From positions 127,610-191,609 of the forward strand of contig CAWKIT010000026.1 of NCBI GenBank assembly GCA_963849695.1: 64,000 bases of DNA, in the 5' to 3' direction. A program made the translations under genes and the position numbers. This document shows, one piece after another, positions 16,703 through 24,747 of this stretch. Source of the DNA: DASSUW01 sp963849695. GTDB lineage: Bacteria; Actinomycetota; Thermoleophilia; Solirubrobacterales; Solirubrobacteraceae. The first letter of the stretch is position 1. Every line of letters starts with the position of its first letter. Under the pieces are notes generated by a model. It saw nothing but the letters and a program-made list of their open reading frames with translations, was not told the DNA's origin and searched no databases.

Positions 16703-17341
16703 TCACTCCGTGCGGCGAGGTGCGTAGGCGGCGAGGAAGGCGCGCACGCCGGCGTCCGCGTACGCGTTGAGCTCGCCGGCGTCGCGTGCCTCGTCCCGGC
16801 CGAGGAACATCGCCTGGTTGAGCGGGATCGACATGACCAGCCAGTTGAAGTGCGACGCCGCGAGCTGTGGATCGTCCAGCTGCAGCGCTCCCCGGGCCGC
16901 GAGGCGTTCGAAGACGGTCGCCAGGGCGGCGATGGTCCGCCCCGGGCCCTGCTCGTAGAACGTTCGGCCGAGCTCCGGGAACCGCCCTGCCTCGGCGATC
17001 ACGAGCCGGCGCAGCTGCAGGATCCGCGGTTGGATCACGCTGGCCAGCAGTTGCCGGGCGAGCCCGCGCAGATCCGCCTCGATGTCGCCGGTGTCCTCGA
17101 GCCTGAGCACCCCGGCGTGGACGGGGTCGGCGGCGTCGCTCACCGCGCTCGTGACGATCTCCGAGAAAAGAGTCTCCTTGTCGGCGAAGTGCTTGTAGAC
17201 GGTCTGCTTCGACACGCCGGCGAGGGCTGCGATCTCGTCCATGCTCGTGCCCCGGTAGCCGTTGCGCAGGAAGACGGTCGTCGCCGCGTCGAGGATCGCG
17301 TTGCGCTTGCGAGCCGACCGGGTGACGTCCAGGCTGCTCAT
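16703..17341 (-). CDS. TetR family regulator, divergent to SMP-30 gene
   Basis: A 212-aa repressor with a TetR HTH in residues about 10-55 (RNAILDAATTVFLRNGYRGTSMDEIAALAGVSKQTVYKHFADKE) and a C-terminal domain of the TetR_C_7/AefR-like type (RQLLASVIQPRILQLRRLVIAEAGRFPELGRTFYEQGP). It is transcribed away from the SMP-30 lactonase gene with only 53 bp between starts, a region filled by two inverted repeats. It should therefore control itself, the downstream alpha/beta hydrolase and the SMP-30 gene. Confidence 0.92.
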   Translation of the reverse strand: MSSLDVTRSARKRNAILDAATTVFLRNGYRGTSMDEIAALAGVSKQTVYKHFADKETLFSEIVTSAVSDAADPVHAGVLRLEDTGDIEADLRGLARQLLASVIQPRILQLRRLVIAEAGRFPELGRTFYEQGPGRTIAALATVFERLAARGALQLDDPQLAASHFNWLVMSIPLNQAMFLGRDEARDAGELNAYADAGVRAFLAAYAPRRTE

Positions 17342-17350
17342 GCGGGGAAG

Positions 17351-17371
17351 AGTACTGGACGGTTCCGTACT
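17351..17371. promoter_or_regulatory. Secondary inverted repeat AGTAC-N11-GTACT
   Basis: Perfect 5-bp arms (17351-17355 and 17367-17371) lie next to the stronger palindrome at 17373-17395, close to the TetR start. This is possibly a second operator half, or part of the leftward promoter. Confidence 0.35.
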
Positions 17372-17384
17372 TTAGAACTAGACT
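17356..17384 (+). promoter_or_regulatory. Probable promoter of the SMP-30 gene
   Basis: A weak -35 TGGACG (17356-17361) is followed after 17 bp by TAGACT (17379-17384). The predicted start is about 4 bp before the ATG, giving a nearly leaderless transcript. The -10 lies inside the palindromic operator, so TetR binding would block it. Confidence 0.4.
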
Positions 17385-17395
17385 GTCTAGTTCTA
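17373..17395. promoter_or_regulatory. TetR operator: perfect 11-1-11 palindrome
   Basis: The arms TAGAACTAGAC and GTCTAGTTCTA flank a single T with no mismatch. The last base of the palindrome is the A of the SMP-30 start codon. A perfect 23-bp repeat in a 53-bp divergent region is very strong evidence for a dimeric repressor site. Confidence 0.85.
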
Positions 17396-18255
17396 TGCAA
17401 CCCACCCCTCTATTGACCGGCCTCGTGATCGGCGAGTCGCCTCGCTGGCACGATGGCCGCCTGTGGTTCGCCAACTGGGGCGCCGAGGAGATCGTCGCCG
17501 TCGACGCCGACGGCAACGCCGAGGTCGTCGCGAAGGGCCCGCCGGGCCTCGGATGGTCGATCGACTGGCTCCCCGACGGCCGCCTGCTCGTCACGGGCCG
17601 CGGGCTCATGCGGATCGAGCCCGACGGCTCGATGGTGCCGCACGCGGACATGAGCGCCGCGGGGGTCGACGACTTCAACGAGCTCGTCGTCGACGGCCGC
17701 GGCAACATCTATGTCAACGGCGGCTGCGACTTCCACCCCGGCGCAGGGAACGCCCCCGGGATCATCGCTCTGGTCACCCCGGACGGATCGGTGCGCCGGG
17801 TCGCCGACGGAATCGCGTTCCCCAACGGCATGGCCGTGACGCCCGACAACTCGACGCTGGTCATCTCGGAGTCGTTTGCCGCACGGCTGACGGCGTTCGA
17901 CATCGACGACGACGGCGGGCTCTCGAACCGCCGGGTCTGGGCCGACGACGTCGGTCCCGACGGCATCTGCATCGACTCCGACGGCGCGGTCTGGACCGGC
18001 GTCGATCAGGCGGGACCGGGCGAGTTCATCGGCCGCGTCCTGGACGGCGGCGAGGTGCTCGACCGCGTGCAGGTCGAAATGCCCTGCTTCGCCACCATGC
18101 TCGGCGGTGAGGACCGCCGGACGCTGTTCATGCTGGTCGCCGACTGGCGCATGTCGGACGGCTTCGAGGACAACATCACGCGCCTGACCGAAGGGCCGCC
18201 CACCGGCCGGCTGCTCACTGCCCCGGCTCCCGCGCCCGGCGTCGGGTGGCCGTGA
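17395..18255 (+). CDS. SMP-30/gluconolactonase/LRE-family lactonase
   Basis: A 286-aa six-bladed beta-propeller hydrolase, probably acting on sugar or hydroxy-acid lactones with a bound divalent metal. Family marks are the N-terminal GESPRWHDGRLWFANW (with the metal-binding E), FNELVVDGRGNIYVNG, IAFPNGMAVTPD (the conserved N), and DGICIDSDGAVWTG (D and the loop). There is no signal peptide. The ATG lies at the very end of the operator palindrome and no Shine-Dalgarno fits between, so translation is probably leaderless or nearly so. Confidence 0.92.
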   Translation: MQPTPLLTGLVIGESPRWHDGRLWFANWGAEEIVAVDADGNAEVVAKGPPGLGWSIDWLPDGRLLVTGRGLMRIEPDGSMVPHADMSAAGVDDFNELVVDGRGNIYVNGGCDFHPGAGNAPGIIALVTPDGSVRRVADGIAFPNGMAVTPDNSTLVISESFAARLTAFDIDDDGGLSNRRVWADDVGPDGICIDSDGAVWTGVDQAGPGEFIGRVLDGGEVLDRVQVEMPCFATMLGGEDRRTLFMLVADWRMSDGFEDNITRLTEGPPTGRLLTAPAPAPGVGWP

Positions 18256-18259
18256 TGCG

Positions 18260-19216
18260 TCAGCCGCGGGCCGGCTGGGCGCTGCGGTCGAGCCCGGTGT
18301 CGGCGAACGACGCCGGGTCCTCGAGCGGCTCGAGATGGGTGAACACGGTGGCGTGCCCGAGCGCCTCGAGCAGGTCGCGTTCGATCTGCTCGACGAGGTC
18401 GTGGCCGCGCTTCACCGTCCAGTCCCCGGGCACGAGGATGTGGACCGAGAGGAACGCCCGCCGGCCCGCGCGGCGGCTGCGCAGGGCGTGGAACTGCACG
18501 GGGCCGGCGGTCGAGTAGCGCTTCAGCACCGCGTGCACGCGGGCCAGCTCGTCGGCCGTGAGCGCGCGATCCATCATGCCGCCGGTCGAGCGCCGGACGA
18601 GCGACAGGCCGGTGAGAAGGATGTTGGCGGCCACCGCGAGCGCGATCAGCGGATCGAGGATGTCCCAGCCGCTGACCGCCACCGCCACCACGCCGGCGAC
18701 CACGCCGACGGAGGTCCACACGTCGGTCATCAGGTGGCGCCCGTCGGCCTCCAGCGTCAATGACGCGTGCTGCCGCCCGGCGCCGATCAGCAGTCGCGCC
18801 ACGGCCAGGTTCACGCCGGACGCCACCAGCGCGACGGCGACGCCGATCCCGACGTCGGTCAGCGGTTGCGGGTTCGAGAGGCGCTCGATCGCCGTGACGC
18901 CGATGGTCGCGGCGGCGATCAGGATCAGGCCGCCCTCGACGCCCGCCGACAGATAGTCGGCCTTCTCGTGGCCGTACGCGTGGTCCTCGTCCGGCGGCCG
19001 CGCCGCCCACTGGACGATGATCAGGGCGAAGATCGCGGCCACGAGGTTCACGACCGACTCCGCGGCGTCCGACAGCAGGCCGACCGACCCGGTGAGCGCC
19101 CACGCCACCGTCTTGAGGGCGATCGTGGTGACGGCTGCCGCGATCGACAGCCACATGAGCCGCACGAGCCGCCGCTGCGTCGCCGCGTTGTCGGCCGCCG
19201 CAGTCACCGCGACCAT
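18260..19216 (-). CDS. Cation diffusion facilitator (CDF) metal exporter
   Basis: A 318-aa inner-membrane antiporter with six membrane helices (residues about 18-225) and a cytoplasmic C-terminal domain (about 230-300) that usually senses metal. Transport-site residues are visible as LLSDAAES in TM2 and HLMTDVWTS in TM5, and HEKADY lies after TM2. It would export Zn2+, Fe2+ or Mn2+ in exchange for protons. It is convergent with the SMP-30 gene, 5 bp apart. The HLEP motif near the C-terminus is also typical. Confidence 0.92.
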   Translation of the reverse strand: MVAVTAAADNAATQRRLVRLMWLSIAAAVTTIALKTVAWALTGSVGLLSDAAESVVNLVAAIFALIIVQWAARPPDEDHAYGHEKADYLSAGVEGGLILIAAATIGVTAIERLSNPQPLTDVGIGVAVALVASGVNLAVARLLIGAGRQHASLTLEADGRHLMTDVWTSVGVVAGVVAVAVSGWDILDPLIALAVAANILLTGLSLVRRSTGGMMDRALTADELARVHAVLKRYSTAGPVQFHALRSRRAGRRAFLSVHILVPGDWTVKRGHDLVEQIERDLLEALGHATVFTHLEPLEDPASFADTGLDRSAQPARG

Positions 19217-19255
19217 GGTGACAGTCCCCAGCGCGGCTCATCGCGCGATGCCGCT

Positions 19256-20428
19256 TCAGCAGAGCGCCCGGGCGCACGACGCGGGCGCGACCGCGCGTAC
19301 GGCGACCGTCGCCGGCCGCAGGTCGGCGCGCGTCGCGCGCGCGAGGTACTGCCCCGGGCGCCGGAGGGCGACGGCGAAGCGCGCCACGCCGGCCGCCGAA
19401 GTGCGGTCGAGCCGCCCCCGGAAGCGCACCACGGCGCCCGCCGCGGGAGCGCCGTTCACGGTGGCCGTGAACGTCACGCGCGCGGAGCCTCCCACGACGA
19501 CCGGGCGCGGCTCGACCGCCAGGCGGAGCCGGTCGCGCGGCGTGCGCGAGACGAAGTGCAGGAGCGCGTTGCCCGGCGGGGCGTAGGTCGGTGGACGCCC
19601 GGCGGGATCGATCGGCGTGATGATCCAATGCAGCGTCCCGCCCAGCGCGTCGACGACGTCGAGCCCTTCCGACTCGCCGAAGATCGTGCGCTCGATCTCC
19701 AAGCGCCGGGCGCCGGTCGCGAGGTCGACCGACCACACGCGGAACAGGGTGTCGTCCTGCCCGGCGAGCATCAGCCGGTCGCCGTAGAACGCGGCGCCCG
19801 TGATCCCGCTCGTCGGGGCGGCGCCGGCCAGCCGGCGCACCGCCCGGATCGGCGCGGCGCCGGGTGCGGCTCGTGCGCGCGTGACGGCGCTCGCTCGGTA
19901 CGCGAGCAGGTCGTCGCCCGCCGACGTCCACACGAGGCGCCCGTCGGGAGAGACCTCGGCCCACATCGCCTTCGGGATCTCGGCGGGGTCGAGCTTGACG
20001 TAGTAGCGCCAGCCGAGCGTCCGCGGATCGGCCACGCCGATCGCACCGGTGCCGCACGAGTTCGCGCCGCCCGGCCGGCCCGGATAGAAGCACTCGAGGG
20101 GCAGGAGGATGCGCCCTCCCTCGCGGGCGTCCCAGCTGATGTCGCCGACGTGGTTGTACCCCTCGCGGGCGGTCACGCCGGACGGGATGATCACGTCGTT
20201 GCGCCGCCGCTCGCGCAGGTTCGCATCGGTGCGGTAGAGACCGTTGAACAGGCCGTCGAACCACAGCGAACGGCGCGGATCCGAAGCCATCCCCTGGAAG
20301 TACTCGAGCGGAATGCGCGACACCCCGGTGGCGCGCCACCGACCAGGATCTTCAGCTCCCGCCGCCGGCGGGTGCAATGCGATGCTGATCACAACCGCGG
20401 CCAGTAGCGCTTCGAGACGAGGCCTCAC
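19256..20428 (-). CDS. Secreted beta-propeller-like protein with C-terminal Ig-like domain, unknown function
   Basis: A 390-aa exported protein. Residues 1-26 look like a Sec signal (VRPRLEALLAAVVISIALHP, then AGAED). The middle resembles a streptogramin-lyase/NHL-like propeller (GMASDPRRSLWFDGLFNGLYRTD, SPDGRLVWTSAGDDLLAY, GAAFYGDRLMLAGQDDTLFRVW). The last approximately 90 residues form a beta-rich Ig-like module (VVVGGSARVTFTATVNGAPAAGAVVRFRG). Cysteines at the end (CARALC) could form a disulphide. GTG 20428 is preferred over a TTG nine bases upstream because it leaves a compact signal peptide. The ligand is unknown. Confidence 0.75.
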   Translation of the reverse strand: MRPRLEALLAAVVISIALHPPAAGAEDPGRWRATGVSRIPLEYFQGMASDPRRSLWFDGLFNGLYRTDANLRERRRNDVIIPSGVTAREGYNHVGDISWDAREGGRILLPLECFYPGRPGGANSCGTGAIGVADPRTLGWRYYVKLDPAEIPKAMWAEVSPDGRLVWTSAGDDLLAYRASAVTRARAAPGAAPIRAVRRLAGAAPTSGITGAAFYGDRLMLAGQDDTLFRVWSVDLATGARRLEIERTIFGESEGLDVVDALGGTLHWIITPIDPAGRPPTYAPPGNALLHFVSRTPRDRLRLAVEPRPVVVGGSARVTFTATVNGAPAAGAVVRFRGRLDRTSAAGVARFAVALRRPGQYLARATRADLRPATVAVRAVAPASCARALC

Positions 20429-20467
20429 GACCCGCAAAGCATGCCGGTTTCGAGCTCGCGGCGTTCA

Positions 20468-20482
20468 CGTGGAAACTACGGA
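20468..20482 (+). promoter_or_regulatory. Motif-1 copy (CGTGGAAACTACGGA)
   Basis: One of five related 15-bp sites (consensus GCGGGNWWCYACGGA) found in non-coding DNA of the 20-29 kb island. It lies 58 bp before the DUF2188 start and also upstream of the leftward secreted-protein gene. Confidence 0.45.
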
Positions 20483-20539
20483 CGTTTGCTGTGGGCCGGC
20501 GCCGATGACCGGTTGGCGCCGAGGCGGCAGAGTGGCGGC

Positions 20540-20758
20540 ATGCCCACCGCTCAGCTCGAATCACAATCCATCCACGTCGTTCCCGGCTATGCCGGCGGGT
20601 GGTCGGTGCACGCCGCAGGAGACCTCGAGCCCGCCTGCGTGCACCCGGACGCCACCGAGGCCCAGCGCGCCGCGCGGCGGATCGCGGCCCGGTGCGGCGC
20701 CGACGCGGTTGTCGTCCATGACCGCTACCACCGGCTGCACGTGACCCCGGTTCGCTAG
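20540..20758 (+). CDS. DUF2188-like small protein
   Basis: A 72-aa protein with the DUF2188 outline: an N-terminal HVVPGYAGGWSVHAAG strand pair, a helix (TEAQRAARRIAARCGADAV), and a final VVHDRYHRLHVTP strand. Proteins of this family are small, soluble and of unknown function, often found near stress genes. The ATG was chosen because the motif-1 site lies upstream and the family starts just before the HVVP segment. Confidence 0.7.
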   Translation: MPTAQLESQSIHVVPGYAGGWSVHAAGDLEPACVHPDATEAQRAARRIAARCGADAVVVHDRYHRLHVTPVR

Positions 20759-21256
20759 CGCCCGATTCCGCGCCTCGCGTGGCCGCGGCGGGTTCGGCGA
20801 ACTGCGGCTGGGTAGGGAAGCCGCGACGCCGTCGGCGCGGCCGGTCCGATGGCGGCCGCGACCGGTCCCGTTGTGGATTTCTACAACGGATCCGGTGAAT
20901 CGGGCGACGATCGCCCGTAAATCGGCGCCGTCAGGGCTTGGGAGGGACGTTCCGAGCTCTGCACCAGCCGGTGAGTCGCGGTTTGAGGTAAGCCGTCCTG
21001 CCCTACTGTCGATAAACGACAGCCAGTTGGCACAGCACCGCATTGGAGATTCCCACAACGCCCAAGCCCCGGCCGCGCCGCCGCGGCCAGGCCGCGCGGG
21101 CCGCTCGCCGCTTCCCACCCAGCCGCAGTTCGTCGGCGTCGCCAACCACCACGCGCTGCGGCGGCCGACTACGGAACGTCGACCGCAGCAACTGCTCGAC
21201 TCCGCGAGCGAAAAACGCCGATGTCCGCGTGGCCGGCATGCGCGACGCTCACTGGC
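20759..21256. other. 498-bp non-coding stretch with three hairpin repeats
   Basis: No convincing gene is seen on either strand. It contains CCGTTGT-N8-ACAACGG (20868-20889), CGGGCGA-CGA-TCGCCCG (20901-20917) and CTGTCG-ATAAA-CGACAG (21006-21022). None is followed by a T run. The block AACTGCGGCTGGGT at 20800-20813 recurs exactly at 28042-28055. The stretch could hold regulatory sites or an unrecognised small RNA. Confidence 0.5.
20868..20889. repeat. Inverted repeat CCGTTGT-N8-ACAACGG
   Basis: Perfect 7-bp arms are separated by 8 bp (GGATTTCT), unusually A/T-rich for this DNA. It may be an operator-like site or a weak terminator hairpin for the DUF2188 gene. Confidence 0.45.
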
Positions 21257-21566
21257 ATGAGGCGACACGACGAACCGGACCGCGAAGAGCGGGTGCTCAT
21301 GCCGCGATCGGCGCCGCCGCCCGACGTCGCCGTGCCGCGCGGGCCCGCGCGGTCGGCCGTGGAGCGCGCGGCCCGCGCCGAACGCGTGCGCGACGAGCGC
21401 GAGTTCGCCACGCCTGGAGGCGCAGCTGCGCGCGCTGAAGGCGGACATCCGCGCTGTGCGCCGCACGGCGCGCCGGGCGACCGCCGCTCAGGGCGTTCGA
21501 GGCCAGGCTGATCAGCAGCTCTGTATGACGCCGATCTCGGTCATGGTGCGCTCCTGGTCTCGCTGA
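21257..21566 (+). pseudogene. Possible small coiled-coil protein, frame interrupted
   Basis: From ATG 21257 the frame reads an acidic/basic helix-prone protein (RSAVERAARAERVRDEREFA). After about 21406 the coiled-coil pattern continues in the next frame (RLEAQLRALKADIRAVRRTARRA) to TGA at 21564. A one-base extra insertion would explain it, as in several other genes of this window. If real, it is an approximately 100-aa cytoplasmic coiled coil of unknown function that converges with the oxidoreductase gene by 26 bp. The evidence is modest because Arg/Ala-rich frames are common in GC-rich DNA. Confidence 0.35.
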
Positions 21567-22914
21567 GCCACCGCCGGCGCCGTTCGGCGTACGCGGCGGG
21601 CAGCACGCCGCCCGCGAGCGCGGCGGCCGCGTCGAGGGCGTGCAGCGCCTGCGGGAGATCGCCGGCCTCGGCGTCCTCGTCGGCCAGCAGCAGGGCGAGG
21701 TCGAGCGCCGCGTCGCGGTCGTCCGGATCCCCGCCCCCGGCTCCCGGTGCCCGGTCGACGAGCGGCTCGTCGCCGAGCGACGCAGGCCGAGCGGTCGAGA
21801 GGTACGGCGCCAGGTAGCGGCCGGCGACCTTGCCGGGCGGCCACCACAGGGCCCGGGAGGAGACCTCCCCCGTCAGGCGGCGCCGGCGGGCGGCACCCGA
21901 GCGTCGTCCGCCCTCGGCATCGAGCTCGGCCCGCAGGTAGAGCGGCGCCCCGCCGGTCAACAGGAGCCCGCGCAGGACCGGCGCGAACGGGCGCGCCTCG
22001 GCGGTGGCGCCCAGCTCCTGGGCGATGGCGGCTGCCGCGGCGTCGGCCTGCTGGGTCGCGAGGCCGCCCTGCTTGACCGGGAAGGTGGTGGCGTCGCCGG
22101 CCGCGAGCACCCGCTCCACGCCTCGCACGTAGCCGTGCGCGTCCGTCGGCAGGAAGCCGCTTGCGTCGCTGGGCAGGCCGGGGATGCCCGGGCCGACGAG
22201 CCGCGGGAGGCTGATCACCGTGTCGCCGATCACCGCTCCGCCGGATTCCAGCCACAGCACGTCGTCCGTCACGTGAGCGGCGCGCGCCGCGGTGCGGAGC
22301 GCGACGCCGCGGTCCGCCAGCAGCTCGCGCAGCTCGGTGCCTGCCGTGTCGCCGAAGATCCACAGCGGCTCACGCTCGGGCGTGACCAGGGTGACGGTCG
22401 CGCCGGCGACGCTGCGCGTCTCGGTCGCCGCCATGATCGCCAGCTCGTAGGCGGGAAGCGGCCACGTCGACCCGGGCGGCACCACCACGACGACGTGGCG
22501 GCGATCGCCCCGAGTCACCTCGGTGAGCGCCCGCTCGACCGCCGGCACGTCGACGGGCCCGCGGAACGTGAGCGCGCCGGCAAGCGCGGGCTGGGGCCGC
22601 GCGCCCACCGCGATCAGCAGATGGTCGTACGGCCACCTGGCGCCCGATGTGAGCCGCGCCGCGTGCGTGGCGGGGTCGACGGCGAGCAGCTCGTCCTGGA
22701 CCAGCTCCACGTCGTAGCGACGGGCGAGCCGCTGGAGGTCGAGCGGCGGCGGAGCGCCGAGCCCGAACGGCGTCGCAACGGACGCCGGCCGGTGCTCCAG
22801 CGCATGCTCCGGAGCCAGGAGGTCGATCTCGAAGTTGCGACCGGCGAGGTGACGCAGCGCCAGCACCGCCTCCACGGCGGCCACGCCAGAGCCGGCAATC
22901 AGGACACGATGCAT
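21541..22914 (-). CDS. NDH-2/SQR-like FAD-dependent oxidoreductase (paralogue A)
   Basis: A 457-aa flavoprotein related to sulfide:quinone reductases and type-II NADH dehydrogenases. The FAD motif is VLIAGSGVAAVEAVLAL (4-20); AVGARPQ marks the second FAD contact; VVVVPPGSTWPLPAYELA starts the NAD-domain-like region; VLAAGDATTFPVKQGGLATQQAD closes the FAD site. The SQR redox cysteines are absent, so sulfide chemistry is unlikely. A C-terminal extension of approximately 80 residues (DDRDAALDLALLLADEDAEAGD) is unique to this copy. It is divergent from paralogue B across a 167-bp region holding a motif-1 site. Confidence 0.85.
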   Translation of the reverse strand: MHRVLIAGSGVAAVEAVLALRHLAGRNFEIDLLAPEHALEHRPASVATPFGLGAPPPLDLQRLARRYDVELVQDELLAVDPATHAARLTSGARWPYDHLLIAVGARPQPALAGALTFRGPVDVPAVERALTEVTRGDRRHVVVVVPPGSTWPLPAYELAIMAATETRSVAGATVTLVTPEREPLWIFGDTAGTELRELLADRGVALRTAARAAHVTDDVLWLESGGAVIGDTVISLPRLVGPGIPGLPSDASGFLPTDAHGYVRGVERVLAAGDATTFPVKQGGLATQQADAAAAAIAQELGATAEARPFAPVLRGLLLTGGAPLYLRAELDAEGGRRSGAARRRRLTGEVSSRALWWPPGKVAGRYLAPYLSTARPASLGDEPLVDRAPGAGGGDPDDRDAALDLALLLADEDAEAGDLPQALHALDAAAALAGGVLPAAYAERRRRWLSETRSAP

Positions 22915-22973
22915 GACGCCAACCGTCGCGCTCCACCACGTCCCGCACATCCGCGTCCCGCCGTCGCCTTCGT

Positions 22974-22988
22974 GTGGGGAACTACGGA
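22974..22988 (+). promoter_or_regulatory. Motif-1 copy (GTGGGGAACTACGGA)
   Basis: This 15-bp site lies between the divergent oxidoreductase genes, 60 bp from one start and 94 bp from the other. It is nearly identical to the copy before the response-regulator gene (29051-29065). Confidence 0.5.
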
Positions 22989-23081
22989 GCGGTCGCGCAG
23001 TAGAGCTGATCGGTAGTCCTCCGCATCGGGCTGCGGATAGGGGCGGATGGCGGCTCGCCCGCCGCGCGCGAGGCTCGTGAC

Positions 23082-24221
23082 ATGACACATGTCCTGATCA
23101 CCGGCGCGGGGATGGCCGCGGTCGAATGCACGCTCGCACTGCGCGCCCTGGCGGGCCCCGGCGCCGCGATCGAGCTGCTCGCCCCCGCGGCCGAGCTGGT
23201 GCACCGCCCCTCCTCGGTGACGACGCCGTTCGGCGGCGAGCCCGCGCGGCGTATCCCGCTCGACCGGCTCGCCCGGGACCTCGGCGTCCGCATCCATCGT
23301 GACGCGCTGGCGTCGGTCGAGGCCGAGCAGCACCACGTCCTCACCCGCGACGGCGACTACGTCCCGTACGGGATCCTCGTCGTGGCCGTCGGCGCCCATT
23401 CGCGCGAGGCGGTGCCGGGCGCCGTGACCTTCCGCGGGCCGATGAGCGCCGGGGCCGTCGAGCAGGCGATCGCCCGCGTGGCGGCCGAGCCGCAGCGGCG
23501 GCTCGCCTTCGTCGCACCCGCCGGCGCGCGCTGGCTGCTGCCGCTCTACGAGCTGGCGCTGCTCGCCGCGGCGGAGCTGCGCGAGTACGCCATCGACGCT
23601 CCCGACGTCACGGTCGCCACCCCCGAGCATGCGCCGCTCGAGGCGCTCGGGCCGGCAGTCGGCGAGGCGGTGCGCGCGGCGCTCGACCGCGCCGGCGTCG
23701 ACCTGGTGACGAGCGCGACCGCGGTCTCGGCGTTCGACGGCGCCGTTCGGCTCACGAACGGCGGCTTCCTCGACGCCGACGTCGTCGTCGCCCTCCCCGA
23801 GCTCCTCGGCCCGCGCATCCCCGGGCTGCCGCACGACGAAGCCGGCTACCTGCCCGTCGACCAGTACGGGCGCGTCGTCGGCTGCACCGACGTCTTCGCC
23901 GCCGGGGACGCGACCGCGTTCCCGATCAAGCACGGCGGCCTCGCCGCCCAGCAGGCGGACGCCGTCGCCGAGGCGATCGGCGCGCGCCTCGGCGCGGTCG
24001 GCCATCCCGAGCCGCTGCGGCCGATCCTGCGCGCGCTCATGCTGACCGGGGATGCCCCGCTCTACCTGCAGGCCGAACTCGGCGGCGGCGGAATGCTGCC
24101 TGCTCCCGGGACGGTCTCGACCGAGCCACTGTGGTCGCCGCCCGGCAAGGTGGCCGGCCGCTATCTCGCGACGTACCTGGACACCGGCGCCATTGGCGCC
24201 CCGCTGGAGGAGCTCCGATGA
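23082..24221 (+). CDS. NDH-2/SQR-like FAD-dependent oxidoreductase (paralogue B)
   Basis: A 379-aa flavoprotein clearly homologous to the genes at 21541 and 29770. It starts VLITGAGMAAVECTLALRAL, has the PFGGEPARRIPLDRLARDLG loop, LVVAVGAHSREAVPGAVTFRGP, and ends with VFAAGDATAFPIKHGGLAAQQAD and LWSPPGKVAGRYLATYL. No conserved cysteine pair is seen. A likely role is moving electrons from NAD(P)H to a quinone or other acceptor at the membrane face. It overlaps the CBS gene by 4 bp (ATGA), so the two are translated together. Confidence 0.87.
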   Translation: MTHVLITGAGMAAVECTLALRALAGPGAAIELLAPAAELVHRPSSVTTPFGGEPARRIPLDRLARDLGVRIHRDALASVEAEQHHVLTRDGDYVPYGILVVAVGAHSREAVPGAVTFRGPMSAGAVEQAIARVAAEPQRRLAFVAPAGARWLLPLYELALLAAAELREYAIDAPDVTVATPEHAPLEALGPAVGEAVRAALDRAGVDLVTSATAVSAFDGAVRLTNGGFLDADVVVALPELLGPRIPGLPHDEAGYLPVDQYGRVVGCTDVFAAGDATAFPIKHGGLAAQQADAVAEAIGARLGAVGHPEPLRPILRALMLTGDAPLYLQAELGGGGMLPAPGTVSTEPLWSPPGKVAGRYLATYLDTGAIGAPLEELR

Positions 24222-24610
24222 CACCGTCACTCACCCACTACACCGTCCTCAACGCCATGCAGGTCGGCGTAATCGACTGCCCCCCGGACGCTGACGTGCC
24301 GACGCTGGCGCGCACGATGGCCGACCACCGGATCCACTGCGTGGTCGTGCGCGGCGCGCCGTGGGGCATCGTCTCCGACCTCGACCTGATGGCCAGCCTG
24401 CGCCCCGGCGTGACGGCGACCGCCGGCGAGCTGGCGGCCGGCGACGTCGTCGCGGTCGACCCGGAGGACACGCTCGAGCACGCCGCGCAGCTGATGGCCG
24501 AGCACGACACCGCGCACCTGGTCGTCGTGTCGCCCGACACGGGCCGGCCGGTCGGCATCCTCTCGACGCTCGACATCGCTCGCTGGGCGGCCGACGAGCT
24601 CCACCGCTGA
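24218..24610 (+). CDS. CBS-domain protein
   Basis: A 130-aa protein made of two CBS motifs forming one Bateman module. Motif 1 runs from about residue 14 (VGVIDCPPDADVPTLARTMADHRIHCVVVRG ... GIVSDLDLM). Motif 2 runs from about 70 (VAVDPEDTLEHAAQLMAEHDTAHLVVV ... GILSTLDIARW). Such modules bind adenine nucleotides and are comparable in size to Hrp1 of the mycobacterial hypoxia regulon. Its overlap with the oxidoreductase gene suggests it senses energy charge for that enzyme. It is cytoplasmic. Confidence 0.88.
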   Translation: MTPSLTHYTVLNAMQVGVIDCPPDADVPTLARTMADHRIHCVVVRGAPWGIVSDLDLMASLRPGVTATAGELAAGDVVAVDPEDTLEHAAQLMAEHDTAHLVVVSPDTGRPVGILSTLDIARWAADELHR

Positions 24611-24628
24611 GCGGCGGGGTCGCGCGCG

Positions 24629-24745
24629 TCAGGCGTTCGCGCTGCCGAGCAGGGCGTCGAGGACCGGCTTGGCGTCGCGCGGGAGCACGAGCAGCGGGCA
24701 CTTCGCCTCGTGCGAGAGGCTGCGCGAGACGCTGTGGGAAATCAC
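24629..24745 (-). pseudogene. 3' remnant of a universal stress protein (UspA) gene
   Basis: About 38 codons read on the minus strand as SHSVSRSLSHEAKCPLLVLPRDA and end at TGA 24629. This is the conserved last strand and helix of Usp domains (G-S-V-S-R ... C-P-V-L-V). The remaining approximately 100 residues are absent and the kinase gene begins directly beyond. It looks like the scar of a deletion that removed a Usp gene. Confidence 0.6.
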
Positions 24746-24747
24746 CG

